A program made the position numbers and the translations under genes. The notes under the pieces are model-generated. The model ran no database searches, was not told the origin of the DNA, and saw only the letters and a list, made by a program, of their open reading frames with translations. From Acidaminobacterium chupaoyuni (GTDB lineage Bacteria > Bacillota > Clostridia > Oscillospirales > Butyricicoccaceae): 64,000 nucleotides of DNA. Of this stretch, positions 34,530-44,198 are shown one piece after another. Every line of letters begins with the position of its first letter. Positions within the stretch are counted from its first letter, which is position 1. The stretch lies in NCBI GenBank assembly GCA_047936785.1, contig CP176394.1; one strand, written 5' to 3'.

Positions 34530-34574
34530 ACCGCGATTTCTCCGGTGTAAAACGCTGGAAAAATCGCGGTTTTT
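34530..34574 (+). terminator. terminator of the TetR-linked membrane cluster
   Basis: ACCGCGATTT (34530-34539) pairs with AAATCGCGGT (34561-34570), followed by TTTT. Confidence 0.8.
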
Positions 34575-34771
34575 CAATGATTTTTCTGATTTTATTTGCG
34601 AATTATTGTTGTAAAACAGGGCATGGAATGCTACTATTTTCTTAATGATACCGCTTCTTCTTTAGTCTCTCATCCGGTGCAATCTTTCAGGCGCTTCATG
34701 CGTCTTTCAAGCGATCGTTCTATTGCGGGCGGGTCGCCGCCGCTATTTTTGTTTGCAAGGAGGTGCGCACG

Positions 34772-37700
34772 GTGGAAAAACGCAGCGGTTCCGTCTTTGA
34801 TCCCTCTGCCGAAAAGAAAATGCTTGTGGAGGGCCTCAACAGCTTTGATACGGCAGAGGTTTTTGTGCGCCAGGATCAAAAATTTCACACCGTCCCCGTC
34901 ACCGGAAGCGGCCGCCCCCAAGTTTCTTCCCCGGTGGCCGCCGGCTGGCAGCGTTCGCTGGATCTTCTGCTGGGCATGACAGGGGCTTCGGCAGGTTATG
35001 TGATAAGGATAACCGATCGCAGCGCCGTTTCCTTTCTGCACAGCGGCGATGAGATCGCGGAATATGCGGTGGGCGCGCGGTTTTCCTTCGGCACAGGCAG
35101 TTTCTGCGAAAATGTCGTCGGGCTCAACCGTTTTCTGCTAAGCTCTTCCGAGCTGTGGAAACAATCTCCTTTTTCGGCCTGCGCGGCTTCTTTCGCCCAA
35201 TATTGCGGCATCCCCCTGCGCTGGGATGACGGTTCGTTTTTCGGCGCTTTATGCCTGCTCAGCCGCAGCGGAACCTTGCAGGAAGCATCCGTCCGCCCCC
35301 TGGTGGAAGAAGCCTGCGCCACCATCGAAAAAGATTTGGCCATCCTGTCGCTGCGCCAAAGCCGCGATGATTCTTATGAGCAATATGCCAAATCGATGGA
35401 AGCGATCCTGCAATATTCCCCCGGCGGCATTTTTTCTTATTCCGCCGAAGAAGATGAGCAGTTTTCTTATCTCAGCGAAAATATGCTTTCGCTTTTGGGT
35501 TATACCAAAGAAGAATTCCTCAAAAAGTTTGAGAACCGTTTTTCACAGATGGTTTATAAAGAAGACCGCCGCCGCGTATTGGAAGAAGTCAACGAGCAAA
35601 TTCGCCGCGGCCCCTTCGACCGCTGTGAATATCGCATCGAGCGCAAAGACGGTTCGCTCATCTGGGTGCATGACGAGGGGCATATCGTCACCGATGCCGA
35701 CGGAAAGCGCTGGTTTTATGTGGTGATCGTGGATATCACCGCCACGGTGGAAGCGCAGCAGCAGGAACGCAAAAAGTTTCGCGGCGCCATGCAATCGCTT
35801 CTGGCCGCCAACCCCCAGGCGGTGGGCAGCCTTCAGCTGAACCTGACCGCCAATCTCTGCCATTCGGGCCATGGCCTGTCGCCCGCCACCAATAAGATCT
35901 TCCACGCCAAAACCGTGGATGCCTTTTTCGGCGGCGTCGCTTCGAGAATGATCGACCCTGCCGCCCGCCAACAGTTCCTTTCTGTTTTCAACCGCGCCGC
36001 CCTGATAAACGATTTTCAAGCCGGCGCTGCCAGCCGCAGCGTGGAATATCTGCGCGAAAATGAAGGCGCTCCTCCTATTTGGATCCGCCTGTATCTCAAT
36101 CTTCTCGCCAACCCCGACACCGGCGATGTGGAAGGCGTTGCCTATTCCGTGGATATTTCAAGAGAAAAACGCCGTGAAGAGATTTTAAATATCATCACCA
36201 GTCAGGAATATGATCTCATCGCGCTCATCCACCTGAAAGATGAAACGGTGGAAGCTTATTTTCTGGGTGAAACGCTGCCCGCCCATTACCGCAGCCTGCT
36301 GCCGGCCCCCGGCGCCGTTTATGATCTTCATGCTTTCCGCCGCCGCGCCGTGGAACAATGGATCCACCCCGATGACCGCGAGGCCTATTCTTTATATAGC
36401 GACCCCGACCACTATCGCCCGCTGATGGATCAGGGGCAGGCTTTCCAGTTCACGCTGCGCGAATGCCCGCCTGAATACGGCGGCGCCGTGCGCTACCGCA
36501 GGTTCCAGCATTTTTATCTCGGCGGCGATCGCGACACCATTCTTGTGGTGGAATCGGATGTGACCGAAGCTTCGCTGCGGCAGCTGAAAGAGCTTGAAAA
36601 AGCCAAGGCTGAAACCGACCGCATCCGCGATATCATGGATTCGATCACCAGCGGCATCAGCGTTTTGCATATGCCCGATCCCGAACATCTTTCCATCGAA
36701 TATGTCAACCGCCAGCTGTTCCGCCTGCTGGGGTTCGCGCCCGAGCCAAACGATTTTTCTCAAATTTCTCCTTCGGCAGAGCGGCTTGTGGCCTCTTATC
36801 ATCAAGATGCGTTCATCGGTGTGCATCCCGATGATCTTGCGCGGGTCAAAGAGACCTTCCGGCTCAATTTTTCTTCCGAACGCTTCACGGTGGAAAATTA
36901 TCGCACCCTGGGCGCGGGCGGAAAATATTACTGGATCAAAGAAGAAGTGCGCCTGCGCGAGATCACGCCCGAAGGCCGCGTGTTTTATGCCACTTATCAC
37001 GATGTGAGCGAAGAGGTGCGGCTCAACGCCGAACTGACCGCCCAGCTGGAAGCCGAAAAGCAGCTGCGCCGCGAAGCCACCCTGGCCAGCGCCTCCAAAA
37101 CCGATTTCTTATCCCGCATGAGCCACGATATGCGAACGCCCCTCAACGGCATCATCGGCATGACTTATCTGGCGCAGGAACAGCAAAACCCGCCGCGCAC
37201 AGCCGACTGCCTTGCCAAGATCGATAAATCCTCCCAGTTTCTGCTGGGGCTCATCAACGATGTTCTGGATATGGCCAAGGCCGAAAGCAACCGCATCGAA
37301 TTGAACCCCGAGCCCTATCCTCTGGAAGAATTCAACGATTATCTGGATGCGGTGATCCTGCCGCTTTGCGCCGAAAAAAACCAGCATTTCGTTTTGGATG
37401 AAACCCATGCGCGCACCGATCTTATCCCCGTTGTCGATAAGCTGCGCATCAACCAGATCATTTTCAACCTGCTTTCCAACGCGGTGAAATATACGCCCGA
37501 AGGCGGCACTATCACCTATCGCATCACCGACGCGCCCCTGCCCTCCGGCCGCATCCGCATCGAGCATCATATCAGCGACACCGGCGTGGGCATGAGCGCC
37601 GAATTTCAAAAAGTGTTGTTCGACCCATTTTCGCAGGAAGGCCGCGACGATAATTCCGATAAACGCGGTTCGGGGCTGGGCCTTGCCATCGTGAAAAAAC

Positions 37701-38251
37701 TGGTGGATCTGATGGACGGCACCATTTTTGTGAGAAGCGCCCCCCATGAGGGAACCTATTTTCATGTTTGTCTGGAATTTCCCGCCGTCACGGCCAAAGC
37801 GCCTGCGCCGCCCGCCCAAGCCGCTCTGGCCGCCGCGGGTTCCGTCATCCTGCGCGGCAGGCATATCTTGCTTTGTGAAGATCATCCGCTGAATCAAGAG
37901 ATCGCGCAGACCCTTCTGGAACAGCAGGGCGCGCTGGTGGAGATCGCTGAAAACGGCAGACTGGGCCTTGAAAAATTCGCCGCTTCGCCCCTTGGTTTTT
38001 ACGATGCCATCCTGATGGATCTGCGCATGCCCGTGATGGATGGCTATCAGGCCACCCGCAAGATCCGCGCTTTGAGCCGCGCGGATGCGGCCGCCATCCC
38101 CATTCTGGCCATGACAGCCGACGCTTTTTCGGGGGATGTGCAAAAATGTCTGGATGCGGGCATGAACGGCCATTTGCCCAAGCCCATCGATCCGCAGAAG
38201 CTTTATGAAGCCCTTCAGCGGGCCATCGCCGCCCGCCCCGTCACCCCGTGA
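34772..38251 (+). CDS. multi-PAS hybrid histidine kinase / response regulator
   Basis: This soluble 1159-residue hybrid kinase has a GAF-like region at ~40-190, several PAS-type regions between ~205 and ~760 (one marked by YVVIVDITATVEA, another by IMDSITSGISVLHMPD), HisKA with RMSHDMRTPLNGIIGM (acceptor His ~785), and HATPase with NLLSNAVKYTPEGG and GSGLGLAIVKKLVDL. A C-terminal receiver follows (LCEDHPLNQEI, acceptor Asp ~1081 in ILMDLRMPVMDG). The GTG at 34772 lies 8 bases after AAGGAGG; a GTG at 34763 touches the ribosome site. No dedicated output gene adjoins it, so the partner is unknown. Confidence 0.9.
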   Translation: MEKRSGSVFDPSAEKKMLVEGLNSFDTAEVFVRQDQKFHTVPVTGSGRPQVSSPVAAGWQRSLDLLLGMTGASAGYVIRITDRSAVSFLHSGDEIAEYAVGARFSFGTGSFCENVVGLNRFLLSSSELWKQSPFSACAASFAQYCGIPLRWDDGSFFGALCLLSRSGTLQEASVRPLVEEACATIEKDLAILSLRQSRDDSYEQYAKSMEAILQYSPGGIFSYSAEEDEQFSYLSENMLSLLGYTKEEFLKKFENRFSQMVYKEDRRRVLEEVNEQIRRGPFDRCEYRIERKDGSLIWVHDEGHIVTDADGKRWFYVVIVDITATVEAQQQERKKFRGAMQSLLAANPQAVGSLQLNLTANLCHSGHGLSPATNKIFHAKTVDAFFGGVASRMIDPAARQQFLSVFNRAALINDFQAGAASRSVEYLRENEGAPPIWIRLYLNLLANPDTGDVEGVAYSVDISREKRREEILNIITSQEYDLIALIHLKDETVEAYFLGETLPAHYRSLLPAPGAVYDLHAFRRRAVEQWIHPDDREAYSLYSDPDHYRPLMDQGQAFQFTLRECPPEYGGAVRYRRFQHFYLGGDRDTILVVESDVTEASLRQLKELEKAKAETDRIRDIMDSITSGISVLHMPDPEHLSIEYVNRQLFRLLGFAPEPNDFSQISPSAERLVASYHQDAFIGVHPDDLARVKETFRLNFSSERFTVENYRTLGAGGKYYWIKEEVRLREITPEGRVFYATYHDVSEEVRLNAELTAQLEAEKQLRREATLASASKTDFLSRMSHDMRTPLNGIIGMTYLAQEQQNPPRTADCLAKIDKSSQFLLGLINDVLDMAKAESNRIELNPEPYPLEEFNDYLDAVILPLCAEKNQHFVLDETHARTDLIPVVDKLRINQIIFNLLSNAVKYTPEGGTITYRITDAPLPSGRIRIEHHISDTGVGMSAEFQKVLFDPFSQEGRDDNSDKRGSGLGLAIVKKLVDLMDGTIFVRSAPHEGTYFHVCLEFPAVTAKAPAPPAQAALAAAGSVILRGRHILLCEDHPLNQEIAQTLLEQQGALVEIAENGRLGLEKFAASPLGFYDAILMDLRMPVMDGYQATRKIRALSRADAAAIPILAMTADAFSGDVQKCLDAGMNGHLPKPIDPQKLYEALQRAIAARPVTP

Positions 38252-38327
38252 TCTCACCCCGTTTTCTCCGCCGCGGGCGGAAGCCGTTTTCCCACCACCC
38301 TGCTTTTGAAATCTGTTTAAAATCTTC

Positions 38328-38356
38328 TTGCAATTTTTCTGCCTGTTCTGTATGAT
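38328..38356 (+). promoter_or_regulatory. promoter of the hydrogenase maturation operon leader
   Basis: TTGCAA (38328-38333), 17 bases and TATGAT (38351-38356). Confidence 0.75.
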
Positions 38357-38362
38357 AAGCAT

Positions 38363-38463
38363 GTCACTCTGACACAAAGCGCGCGAAAGCGCCCTGCGTG
38401 AAAGCTGCGCCAAAGCCATCAGCAATACGGCTGCGCCTTTTTTGAGGGTGCAGCCGTTTTTTT
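38363..38463 (+). ncRNA. attenuator-like leader RNA before hydEGF
   Basis: The ~100-base leader ends in a strong intrinsic terminator (ACGGCTGCGCC at 38427-38437 with GGGTGCAGCCGT at 38446-38457, then seven U) only 30 bases before the first gene. GCTGCGCC occurs twice (38404-38411 and 38430-38437). The first copy could pair with the terminator's right arm instead of the second, so alternative folds are possible. Small hairpins precede it (GTCA/TGAC, GCGC/GCGC). It does not match a riboswitch class I know; a small RNA is the alternative. Confidence 0.6.
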
Positions 38464-38493
38464 ATATTTTTATCACAGAAAGGAACGATCGAT

Positions 38494-38760
38494 ATGGAAA
38501 CCAGAATCGCCCTCATGGGCATCATCGTCGAAAACCTCGATTCGGTGGAGCCGCTCAACGCCCTGCTCCATGAATATGGCCGCTATATCATCGGCCGCAT
38601 GGGCCTGCCTTACCGCCAGCGAAACCTCAGCATCGTTTCCATCGCCATCGATGCCCCGCAGGATGCGATCTCGGCCCTTTCGGGCAAGATCGGCCGTCTG
38701 CCCGGCGTCAGTGTCAAAACCGCCTATTCCGGAGTGATCTCACATGAAGACGCTGATTGA
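38494..38760 (+). CDS. TM1266-family iron-only hydrogenase system regulator
   Basis: This 88-residue ACT-like protein (METRIALMGIIVENLDSVE, IIGRMGLPYR, KIGRLPGVSVKTAYS) is of the TM1266 family that travels with [FeFe]-hydrogenase maturation genes. The family's role is thought to be regulatory, but the mechanism is unproven. AAAGGAAC precedes the ATG. It overlaps hydE by 17 bases. Confidence 0.9.
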   Translation: METRIALMGIIVENLDSVEPLNALLHEYGRYIIGRMGLPYRQRNLSIVSIAIDAPQDAISALSGKIGRLPGVSVKTAYSGVISHEDAD

Positions 38761-39799
38761 AAAACTGGAGCGCACACACACCCTGACCCGCGCCGAATAT
38801 GAAGCGCTGCTGGAAGGGCGCAGCGATGAAACCGCCGCCCTGCTGGCAGAAAAAGCCTCGCGGATCCGGCAGCGCGTTTTCGGCAACGGCATTTATACCC
38901 GCGGCCTCATCGAGATCAGCAGCTTTTGCCGCTGCGACTGCCTCTATTGCGGCATCCGGCGCAGCAACGGCGGCGCGGCCCGCTACCGGCTGACAGAAGA
39001 CGAGATCCTCGGCTGCTGCCGCACCGGCTATGCTCTGGGCTTTCGCACCTTCGTGCTTCAGGGCGGCGAAGACGATTATTTCACGGATGACCGGCTGGAA
39101 CCGCTGATCGCGCAGATCAAGGCGGAACACCCCGATTGCGCCGTTACGCTTTCTCTCGGCGAGCGTTCCCGCGAAAGCTACCGCCGCCTGCGCGCCGCGG
39201 GGGCCGATCGCTACCTGCTGCGCCATGAAACCGCAGATAAAACCCAATATGCCCTTCTGCATCCGCCGGCACAGACCTTTGAAAACCGCATGCGCTGCCT
39301 GCTGGATCTGCGCGATCTCGGCTATCAGACAGGCTGCGGCTTTCTTGTGGGCGCGCCGGGTCAAACCACCGCCTCCATGGCGGAAAACCTGAAATTTGTG
39401 GAAGAGTTCCACCCCGCCATGTGCGGCATCGGCCCTTTCCTGCCCCACGGTGCGACCCCCTTCGCCGATTGCCCGCCCGGCACGCTGGAAGAAACCTGCT
39501 ATCTGCTCTCGATTCTGCGGCTGCAATCCCCCGGCATGCTGCTGCCCGCCACCACCGCCCTCGGCACAGCCCACCCCCGCGGCCGGGAACTGGGGATCCT
39601 TGCGGGCGCGAATGTGGTGATGCCGAATCTTTCTCCACAGGCTGTGCGGAAAAAATATGAGCTTTATGAAGGCAAGATCTGCACCGGCGAAGAGGCCGCG
39701 GAATGCCGCGGCTGTTTGGAACGCCGAATGGCCGCCATCGGCTGCACCCTTGCGGTGGACCGCGGCGACACGAAAATTGACGGGGAAGACACGATCTGA
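38744..39799 (+). CDS. hydE: [FeFe]-hydrogenase maturase HydE (radical SAM)
   Basis: HydE helps build the organic part of the H-cluster. This 351-residue radical SAM enzyme has the cluster motif in FCRCDCLYCGIR (CxxxCxxC), FVLQGGEDDYF, GFLVGAPGQT and GIGPFLPHG. It resembles biotin synthase-type barrels, but the surrounding TM1266, hydG and hydF genes settle the assignment. It starts inside the end of the TM1266 gene, so the two are translated together. Confidence 0.95.
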   Translation: MKTLIEKLERTHTLTRAEYEALLEGRSDETAALLAEKASRIRQRVFGNGIYTRGLIEISSFCRCDCLYCGIRRSNGGAARYRLTEDEILGCCRTGYALGFRTFVLQGGEDDYFTDDRLEPLIAQIKAEHPDCAVTLSLGERSRESYRRLRAAGADRYLLRHETADKTQYALLHPPAQTFENRMRCLLDLRDLGYQTGCGFLVGAPGQTTASMAENLKFVEEFHPAMCGIGPFLPHGATPFADCPPGTLEETCYLLSILRLQSPGMLLPATTALGTAHPRGRELGILAGANVVMPNLSPQAVRKKYELYEGKICTGEEAAECRGCLERRMAAIGCTLAVDRGDTKIDGEDTI

Positions 39800-39824
39800 C
39801 CCGAAATTCTGAAAGGAGCACCTT

Positions 39825-41267
39825 ATGTACGATCCAAAATCCCTCCGCGCCGAAGAATTTATCAGCGATGAAGAAATTCTCGCCACCCTGGCCTATGCCG
39901 ATGAAAACAAGCATAACCTGCCTTTGATCGATCAGATCCTCGAAAAGGCCCGCCCTGTGAAAACCGCAGCGGGCTATACCTGCCGCGGGCTCACCCACCG
40001 CGAAGCCAGCGTTCTGCTGGCCTGCGACATCCCCGAAAAAGTGGCTGAAATGTATCGCCTTGCCGAAGAGATCAAGCTGGCCTTCTATGGCAACCGCATC
40101 GTCATGTTTGCCCCGCTTTATCTTTCGAACTATTGCGTCAACGGCTGCCTTTACTGCCCCTATCACCTGAAAAACAAGCATATCGCCCGCAAGAAGCTGA
40201 CGCAGGAAGAGGTTCGCCGCGAGGTGATCGCTTTGCAGGATATGGGCCACAAGCGCCTTGCCATCGAAGCGGGCGAAGACCCTGTGAACAACCCCATCGA
40301 ATATATTCTCGAATGCATCGAAACGATCTACGGCATCCAGCATAAAAACGGCGCGATCCGTCGCGTGAATGTGAACATCGCGGCCACCACCGTTGAAAAT
40401 TACCGCAGGCTGAAAGAAGCCGGCATCGGCACCTATATCCTCTTTCAGGAAACCTATCACCGCGAAAGCTATCTCACGCTTCACCCCACCGGCCCGAAGC
40501 ATGATTACGCCTATCACACAGAGGCGATGGATCGCGCGATGGAAGGCGGGATCGACGATGTGGGCATCGGCGTGCTGTTCGGCCTTGAGCGCTACCGCTA
40601 TGAATTCGCGGGCCTGCTCATGCACGCGGAGCATCTGGAAGCCGTTCACGGCGTCGGCCCCCATACGATCAGCGTTCCCCGCGTCAAGCGCGCGGATGAT
40701 ATCGACCCGGCCGTTTTCGATAACGGCATTTCCGATGAAATGTTCGAAAAACTGGTGGTCTGCATCCGCCTGGCGGTGCCCTATACCGGCATGATCATCT
40801 CCACGCGCGAAAGTCAGGCTGTGCGCGAAAAGGTGCTCTCCCTCGGCATTTCCCAGATCAGCGGCGCTTCCCGCACCTCTGTGGGCGGCTATACCGAAGA
40901 AGAGCGCCCCCATGATTCCGAACAGTTCGATGTTTCCGACCAGCGAACGCTGGATGAAGTCGTGCGCTGGCTGATGGAGCTGGGCTATATCCCCTCGTTC
41001 TGCACAGCCTGCTACCGCGAAGGCCGCACAGGCGACCGCTTCATGGCCCTTTGCAAGACCGGGCAGATCCAGAACTGCTGCCACCCCAACGCGCTGATGA
41101 CGCTGTGCGAATATCTCACAGACTACGCCTCTGAAAAAACGCGGGCGCTGGGCTTCCCGCTCATCGAGCAAGAGCTGCAAAAGATCCCCAACGAAAAAGC
41201 CCGGGCCGTGGCGCGCGAAAACATTGCGGCCATCCGCGCTTCCAACCGCCGCGATTTCCGCTTCTAA
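39825..41267 (+). CDS. hydG: [FeFe]-hydrogenase maturase HydG (tyrosine lyase)
   Basis: HydG cleaves tyrosine to p-cresol and dehydroglycine and turns the fragment into the CO and CN ligands of the H-cluster. The radical SAM motif is CVNGCLYCPYH. The C-terminal second cluster has the diagnostic CTACYREGRTGDRF with a third cysteine 22 residues on (QNCCHPNA), which separates HydG from ThiH. The length of 480 is typical. AAAGGAG precedes the ATG; hydF follows after 12 bases. Confidence 0.96.
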   Translation: MYDPKSLRAEEFISDEEILATLAYADENKHNLPLIDQILEKARPVKTAAGYTCRGLTHREASVLLACDIPEKVAEMYRLAEEIKLAFYGNRIVMFAPLYLSNYCVNGCLYCPYHLKNKHIARKKLTQEEVRREVIALQDMGHKRLAIEAGEDPVNNPIEYILECIETIYGIQHKNGAIRRVNVNIAATTVENYRRLKEAGIGTYILFQETYHRESYLTLHPTGPKHDYAYHTEAMDRAMEGGIDDVGIGVLFGLERYRYEFAGLLMHAEHLEAVHGVGPHTISVPRVKRADDIDPAVFDNGISDEMFEKLVVCIRLAVPYTGMIISTRESQAVREKVLSLGISQISGASRTSVGGYTEEERPHDSEQFDVSDQRTLDEVVRWLMELGYIPSFCTACYREGRTGDRFMALCKTGQIQNCCHPNALMTLCEYLTDYASEKTRALGFPLIEQELQKIPNEKARAVARENIAAIRASNRRDFRF

Positions 41268-41279
41268 GGAGGCAATCCC

Positions 41280-42485
41280 ATGAGTTTGAACGACACCGTC
41301 TCTGCCCACCGCATCCACATCGGCTTTTTCGGCCTGCGCAACGCGGGCAAATCCAGCGTTGTCAACGCGGTGACGGGGCAGAATCTCTCGATCGTTTCCG
41401 ATGTGCGCGGCACGACCACCGACCCTGTTAAAAAGGCCATGGAGTTGCTGCCCCTTGGCCCCGTGGTCATCGTGGATACACCGGGCATCGATGATGAGGG
41501 CAGCCTGGGCGCCCAACGCATCGAGCGCGCAAAACAGGCCCTTGGCTACACCGACATCGCCGTTTTGGTGGCGGATGCCGCCCGCGGGCTGCAAAAACAG
41601 GATTCCGAGCTGCTGAGCCTGTTTCAGGCCCGGGGCATCCCCTATGTGATCGCCTTCAATAAGGCCGATCTTCTTTCTTCCCCGCCGCCCGAAACGGAAC
41701 ACGCCCTCTATCTCAGCGCGAAGACCTGCGAAAATGTTTTCGCCCTCAAAGAAAAGCTGGGCCGCCTTTGCCGCGATGTGAACGCCCCCCGCCGCCCCAT
41801 CGGCGATCTGCTGGCCCCGGGCGACACGGCGGTGCTGGTGGTGCCCATCGATTCCGCCGCGCCCAAGGGCCGCCTGATCCTGCCCCAGCAGCAGGTGCTG
41901 CGCGATATCCTCGATGCCGGGGCCATGGCCCTTGTCGCGCGGGATGAAGAGCTGCCCCAGGCTTTGGCGCGCCTTGCCGCCCCGCCCAGCCTCGTCATTA
42001 CAGATTCTCAGGTCTTCCCCAAGGTGGCTTCGGCCGTGCCGCCCGCTGTGCCGCTGACCTCTTTTTCGATCCTCATGATGCGCAGCAAAGGCGGCCTGCA
42101 CACCGCCGTTCGCGGCGCGGCGCAGCTGGCCAAACTGCGCGACGGCGACACCGTGCTCATCGCCGAAGGCTGCACGCATCACCGCCAGTGCGATGATATC
42201 GGCACAGTCAAGCTGCCCGCGTGGATCCGCGGTTATACAAAGGCCGATGTGCGCTTTGCCTTCACTTCGGGCGGAGACTTTCCGGAAGATCTTTCCCCCT
42301 ATGCCCTCGCGCTCCACTGCGGCGGCTGTATGCTCAACGAACGCGAGCTGCAAACCCGCATGGCCCGTGCGCAGGAAGCCGGCCTGCCTTTCACCAACTA
42401 TGGCGTGGCCATCGCCCAGATGCACGGCATTCTGCGCCGCAGCCTTTCCCTCTTCCCGGATCTTCTGGCAGAGCTGGATTCCTGA
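41280..42485 (+). CDS. hydF: [FeFe]-hydrogenase maturation GTPase HydF
   Basis: HydF is the scaffold on which the H-cluster precursor is assembled and passed to the hydrogenase. The N-terminal GTPase domain has the Walker A GLRNAGKSS, DTPGIDDEG and FNKADLL. The C-terminal cluster domain has GCTHHRQCDD and HCGGCMLN (Cys-x-His plus HCxxC). The length of 401 is typical. AGGAGG precedes the ATG. The structural hydrogenase genes are not in the window. Confidence 0.96.
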   Translation: MSLNDTVSAHRIHIGFFGLRNAGKSSVVNAVTGQNLSIVSDVRGTTTDPVKKAMELLPLGPVVIVDTPGIDDEGSLGAQRIERAKQALGYTDIAVLVADAARGLQKQDSELLSLFQARGIPYVIAFNKADLLSSPPPETEHALYLSAKTCENVFALKEKLGRLCRDVNAPRRPIGDLLAPGDTAVLVVPIDSAAPKGRLILPQQQVLRDILDAGAMALVARDEELPQALARLAAPPSLVITDSQVFPKVASAVPPAVPLTSFSILMMRSKGGLHTAVRGAAQLAKLRDGDTVLIAEGCTHHRQCDDIGTVKLPAWIRGYTKADVRFAFTSGGDFPEDLSPYALALHCGGCMLNERELQTRMARAQEAGLPFTNYGVAIAQMHGILRRSLSLFPDLLAELDS

Positions 42486-42634
42486 CCGCCCTTCAGCACA
42501 CGGCGCAAAATGCCTTTTTTCCCTGTGAAAACAGCCCGTCATTCCCCAAAAGCAGCTTCTTCCCGCAAAAACGGGTCGGTTCACGGGAACCGCACGATCA
42601 AAATAAAGCCCGTTTTTTCTTTGAACGGCGCTGC

Positions 42635-42664
42635 AAAAAAGCCCGGCAGATTTTTCTGCCGGGC
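42635..42664 (-). terminator. terminator of the GNAT/methyltransferase unit
   Basis: GCCCGGCAGA (42641-42650) pairs with TCTGCCGGGC (42655-42664). On the minus strand six U residues follow. It may also stop hydF transcripts. Confidence 0.85.
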
Positions 42665-42699
42665 CTTCAAAATTTCTCAAAGCAAAAAGCGGCGCCCCG

Positions 42700-43200
42700 T
42701 TATAAAAGCCTTTCCATCACAACAACGGTGTAATGTTCTTTTGGCACCTCGACCCCTGTGGGCATAAAACGGTTCTTTTCCCAAAAAGCCTTTGATTGGC
42801 GGTTGCCCTTCACATAGCACAGCCGTGCTTTTTGAAAGCCCATGGTCTCAAGGGCGCTCAGGGCTTCCGCGATGATGGCAGAGCCCACCCCCGCCGATTG
42901 AAACGCCCGATCCACCATAAAAAAGCCGATGAACGCCGTTTCCTCATCGGGATAGCGGCTGATCAGATCCATCACGGCGGCCAGACGGCCGTTTTCATAA
43001 AACCCCACATATTCTTTTTCTTCCGGTGTTTTGCAGGGCGGCAAAGCCGCAAGATCCGCCCGAATACTTTCGGCGCTGGCCGCCGGCGGGCAATATTCAT
43101 AATAAAGCGGGTTCCCCCGGCAAAGCCGCAAAACCGCGGGGATCTCTTCTTCCGTTATTTTCTTCACCTTGAAACGGGTGGATAATGCTTCGATCTCCAA
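42700..43200 (-). CDS. GNAT-family N-acetyltransferase
   Basis: This 166-residue protein has the GNAT fold markers FIGFFMVDRAFQSAGVGSAII (acetyl-CoA loop) and a C-terminal KARLCYVKGNRQSKAFWEKNRF. The start is a TTG at 43200 behind GGGGGG; ATGs upstream lie inside the methyltransferase gene. The reading frame begins 22 bases before the methyltransferase stop region ends, so the two genes are tightly packed and probably co-transcribed. The substrate is unknown. Confidence 0.8.
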   Translation of the reverse strand: MEIEALSTRFKVKKITEEEIPAVLRLCRGNPLYYEYCPPAASAESIRADLAALPPCKTPEEKEYVGFYENGRLAAVMDLISRYPDEETAFIGFFMVDRAFQSAGVGSAIIAEALSALETMGFQKARLCYVKGNRQSKAFWEKNRFMPTGVEVPKEHYTVVVMERLL

Positions 43201-43222
43201 CAGGTTTCCCCCCTTTTTGCCC

Positions 43223-44014
43223 CTAAGGCATTTTTCTGCAAAGGCAGAGCAGATGGCTTGCGCTCGCCAGCAGCTCGCGCTTTTCGCAGGTGGCAAGATG
43301 ATACTGCGCAAAGCGTTCGAATTCTTCATCGGACATCTGAAAATCGCTGCGGTGCTCGGCAAGTTCAAGGATGCTGTCTGCCGACGCGGTGGTGAGATAT
43401 TGAACCTTTTCCCGCCTGATCATCTGTTCGAACTGCGCGATGTCATATCCGGTGAAAAGCTGTTCTTCAAAATGTTTCACGCCGTAATGTTCATCGAAAT
43501 TTTCTTCAAGCCCCGCCGCAAGGTTCCCCTGCAAATAGTTATTGAACAAAATGGCATGAACAGACAGAAAGGCCGCAAAGATCACGCCGCCTTTTTTGGT
43601 GACGCGAATGGCTTCTTCCAGCGCCCGATGCACCTCTTCCGCTTCATAAAGATGATAAAGCGGCCCGAGCACCAGGGTCATATCGAAGCTGTTTTCCGCA
43701 AACCTGCCCAGATCCAGCGCATCGCCCCGGAAGGCGTGCAGATTCCCCAAAGCCCCGCCGTTCTGCTTCAAAACAGCGAGGTTCTGCTCCACCAGCTCCA
43801 CCGCCGTCACCTCATACCCTTCCCGCGCAAGGGCGATGGAATATCGGCCTGTGCCGGCGCCGATCTCCAGAATGGCCGCGCCGGGCTGGGCAAAGCGGTG
43901 GATATAATGCATCGTCGTCAGATATTCCAGCCGACCATGCCTGCTTTTGGTCAATCGCGCGTCTTCGCCGCCTTTGCCGTAAAACGCGCTGATGCGCTCA
44001 ACTCTTTCGCTCAT
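43223..44014 (-). CDS. class I SAM-dependent methyltransferase
   Basis: This 263-residue protein has the SAM-binding motif I AAILEIGAGTGRYSIALA, an acidic motif II in VTAVELVEQNL and LVLGPLYHLYEAEEV, typical of small-molecule methyltransferases. The N-terminal FYGKGGEDARLTKSRHGRLEY resembles the clostridial group often found beside acetyltransferases. The substrate is unknown. Confidence 0.85.
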   Translation of the reverse strand: MSERVERISAFYGKGGEDARLTKSRHGRLEYLTTMHYIHRFAQPGAAILEIGAGTGRYSIALAREGYEVTAVELVEQNLAVLKQNGGALGNLHAFRGDALDLGRFAENSFDMTLVLGPLYHLYEAEEVHRALEEAIRVTKKGGVIFAAFLSVHAILFNNYLQGNLAAGLEENFDEHYGVKHFEEQLFTGYDIAQFEQMIRREKVQYLTTASADSILELAEHRSDFQMSDEEFERFAQYHLATCEKRELLASASHLLCLCRKMP

Positions 44015-44155
44015 GGTTTTCCTCCCGCCGTCTTTTTTTAACCCGTTTCATTGTTATTGCCCATTTTACTCCTTCCGCGGGGAATTTACAAATATTTCCG
44101 CCCCGGCAAAAGAAAAACCCCGAAAAACCCTTCGGGGCGTGATCGCCGCGCCAGC

Positions 44156-44183
44156 AAAAAAGCCGCCGCATCGGGCGGCGGCT
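44156..44183 (-). terminator. terminator of the NhaC gene
   Basis: GCCGCCGC (44162-44169) pairs with GCGGCGGC (44175-44182), and a U run follows on the minus strand, 15 bases after the antiporter stop. Confidence 0.88.
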
Positions 44184-44198
44184 TTTAAAAGCGCAAAC

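Noticed and set aside
39144..42680. A 1178-codon open frame antisense to hydE, hydG and hydF
   Set aside because: It is a shadow of GC-rich, codon-biased genes on the other strand. It has no ribosome site or recognisable domain, while the plus-strand maturases carry all diagnostic motifs.
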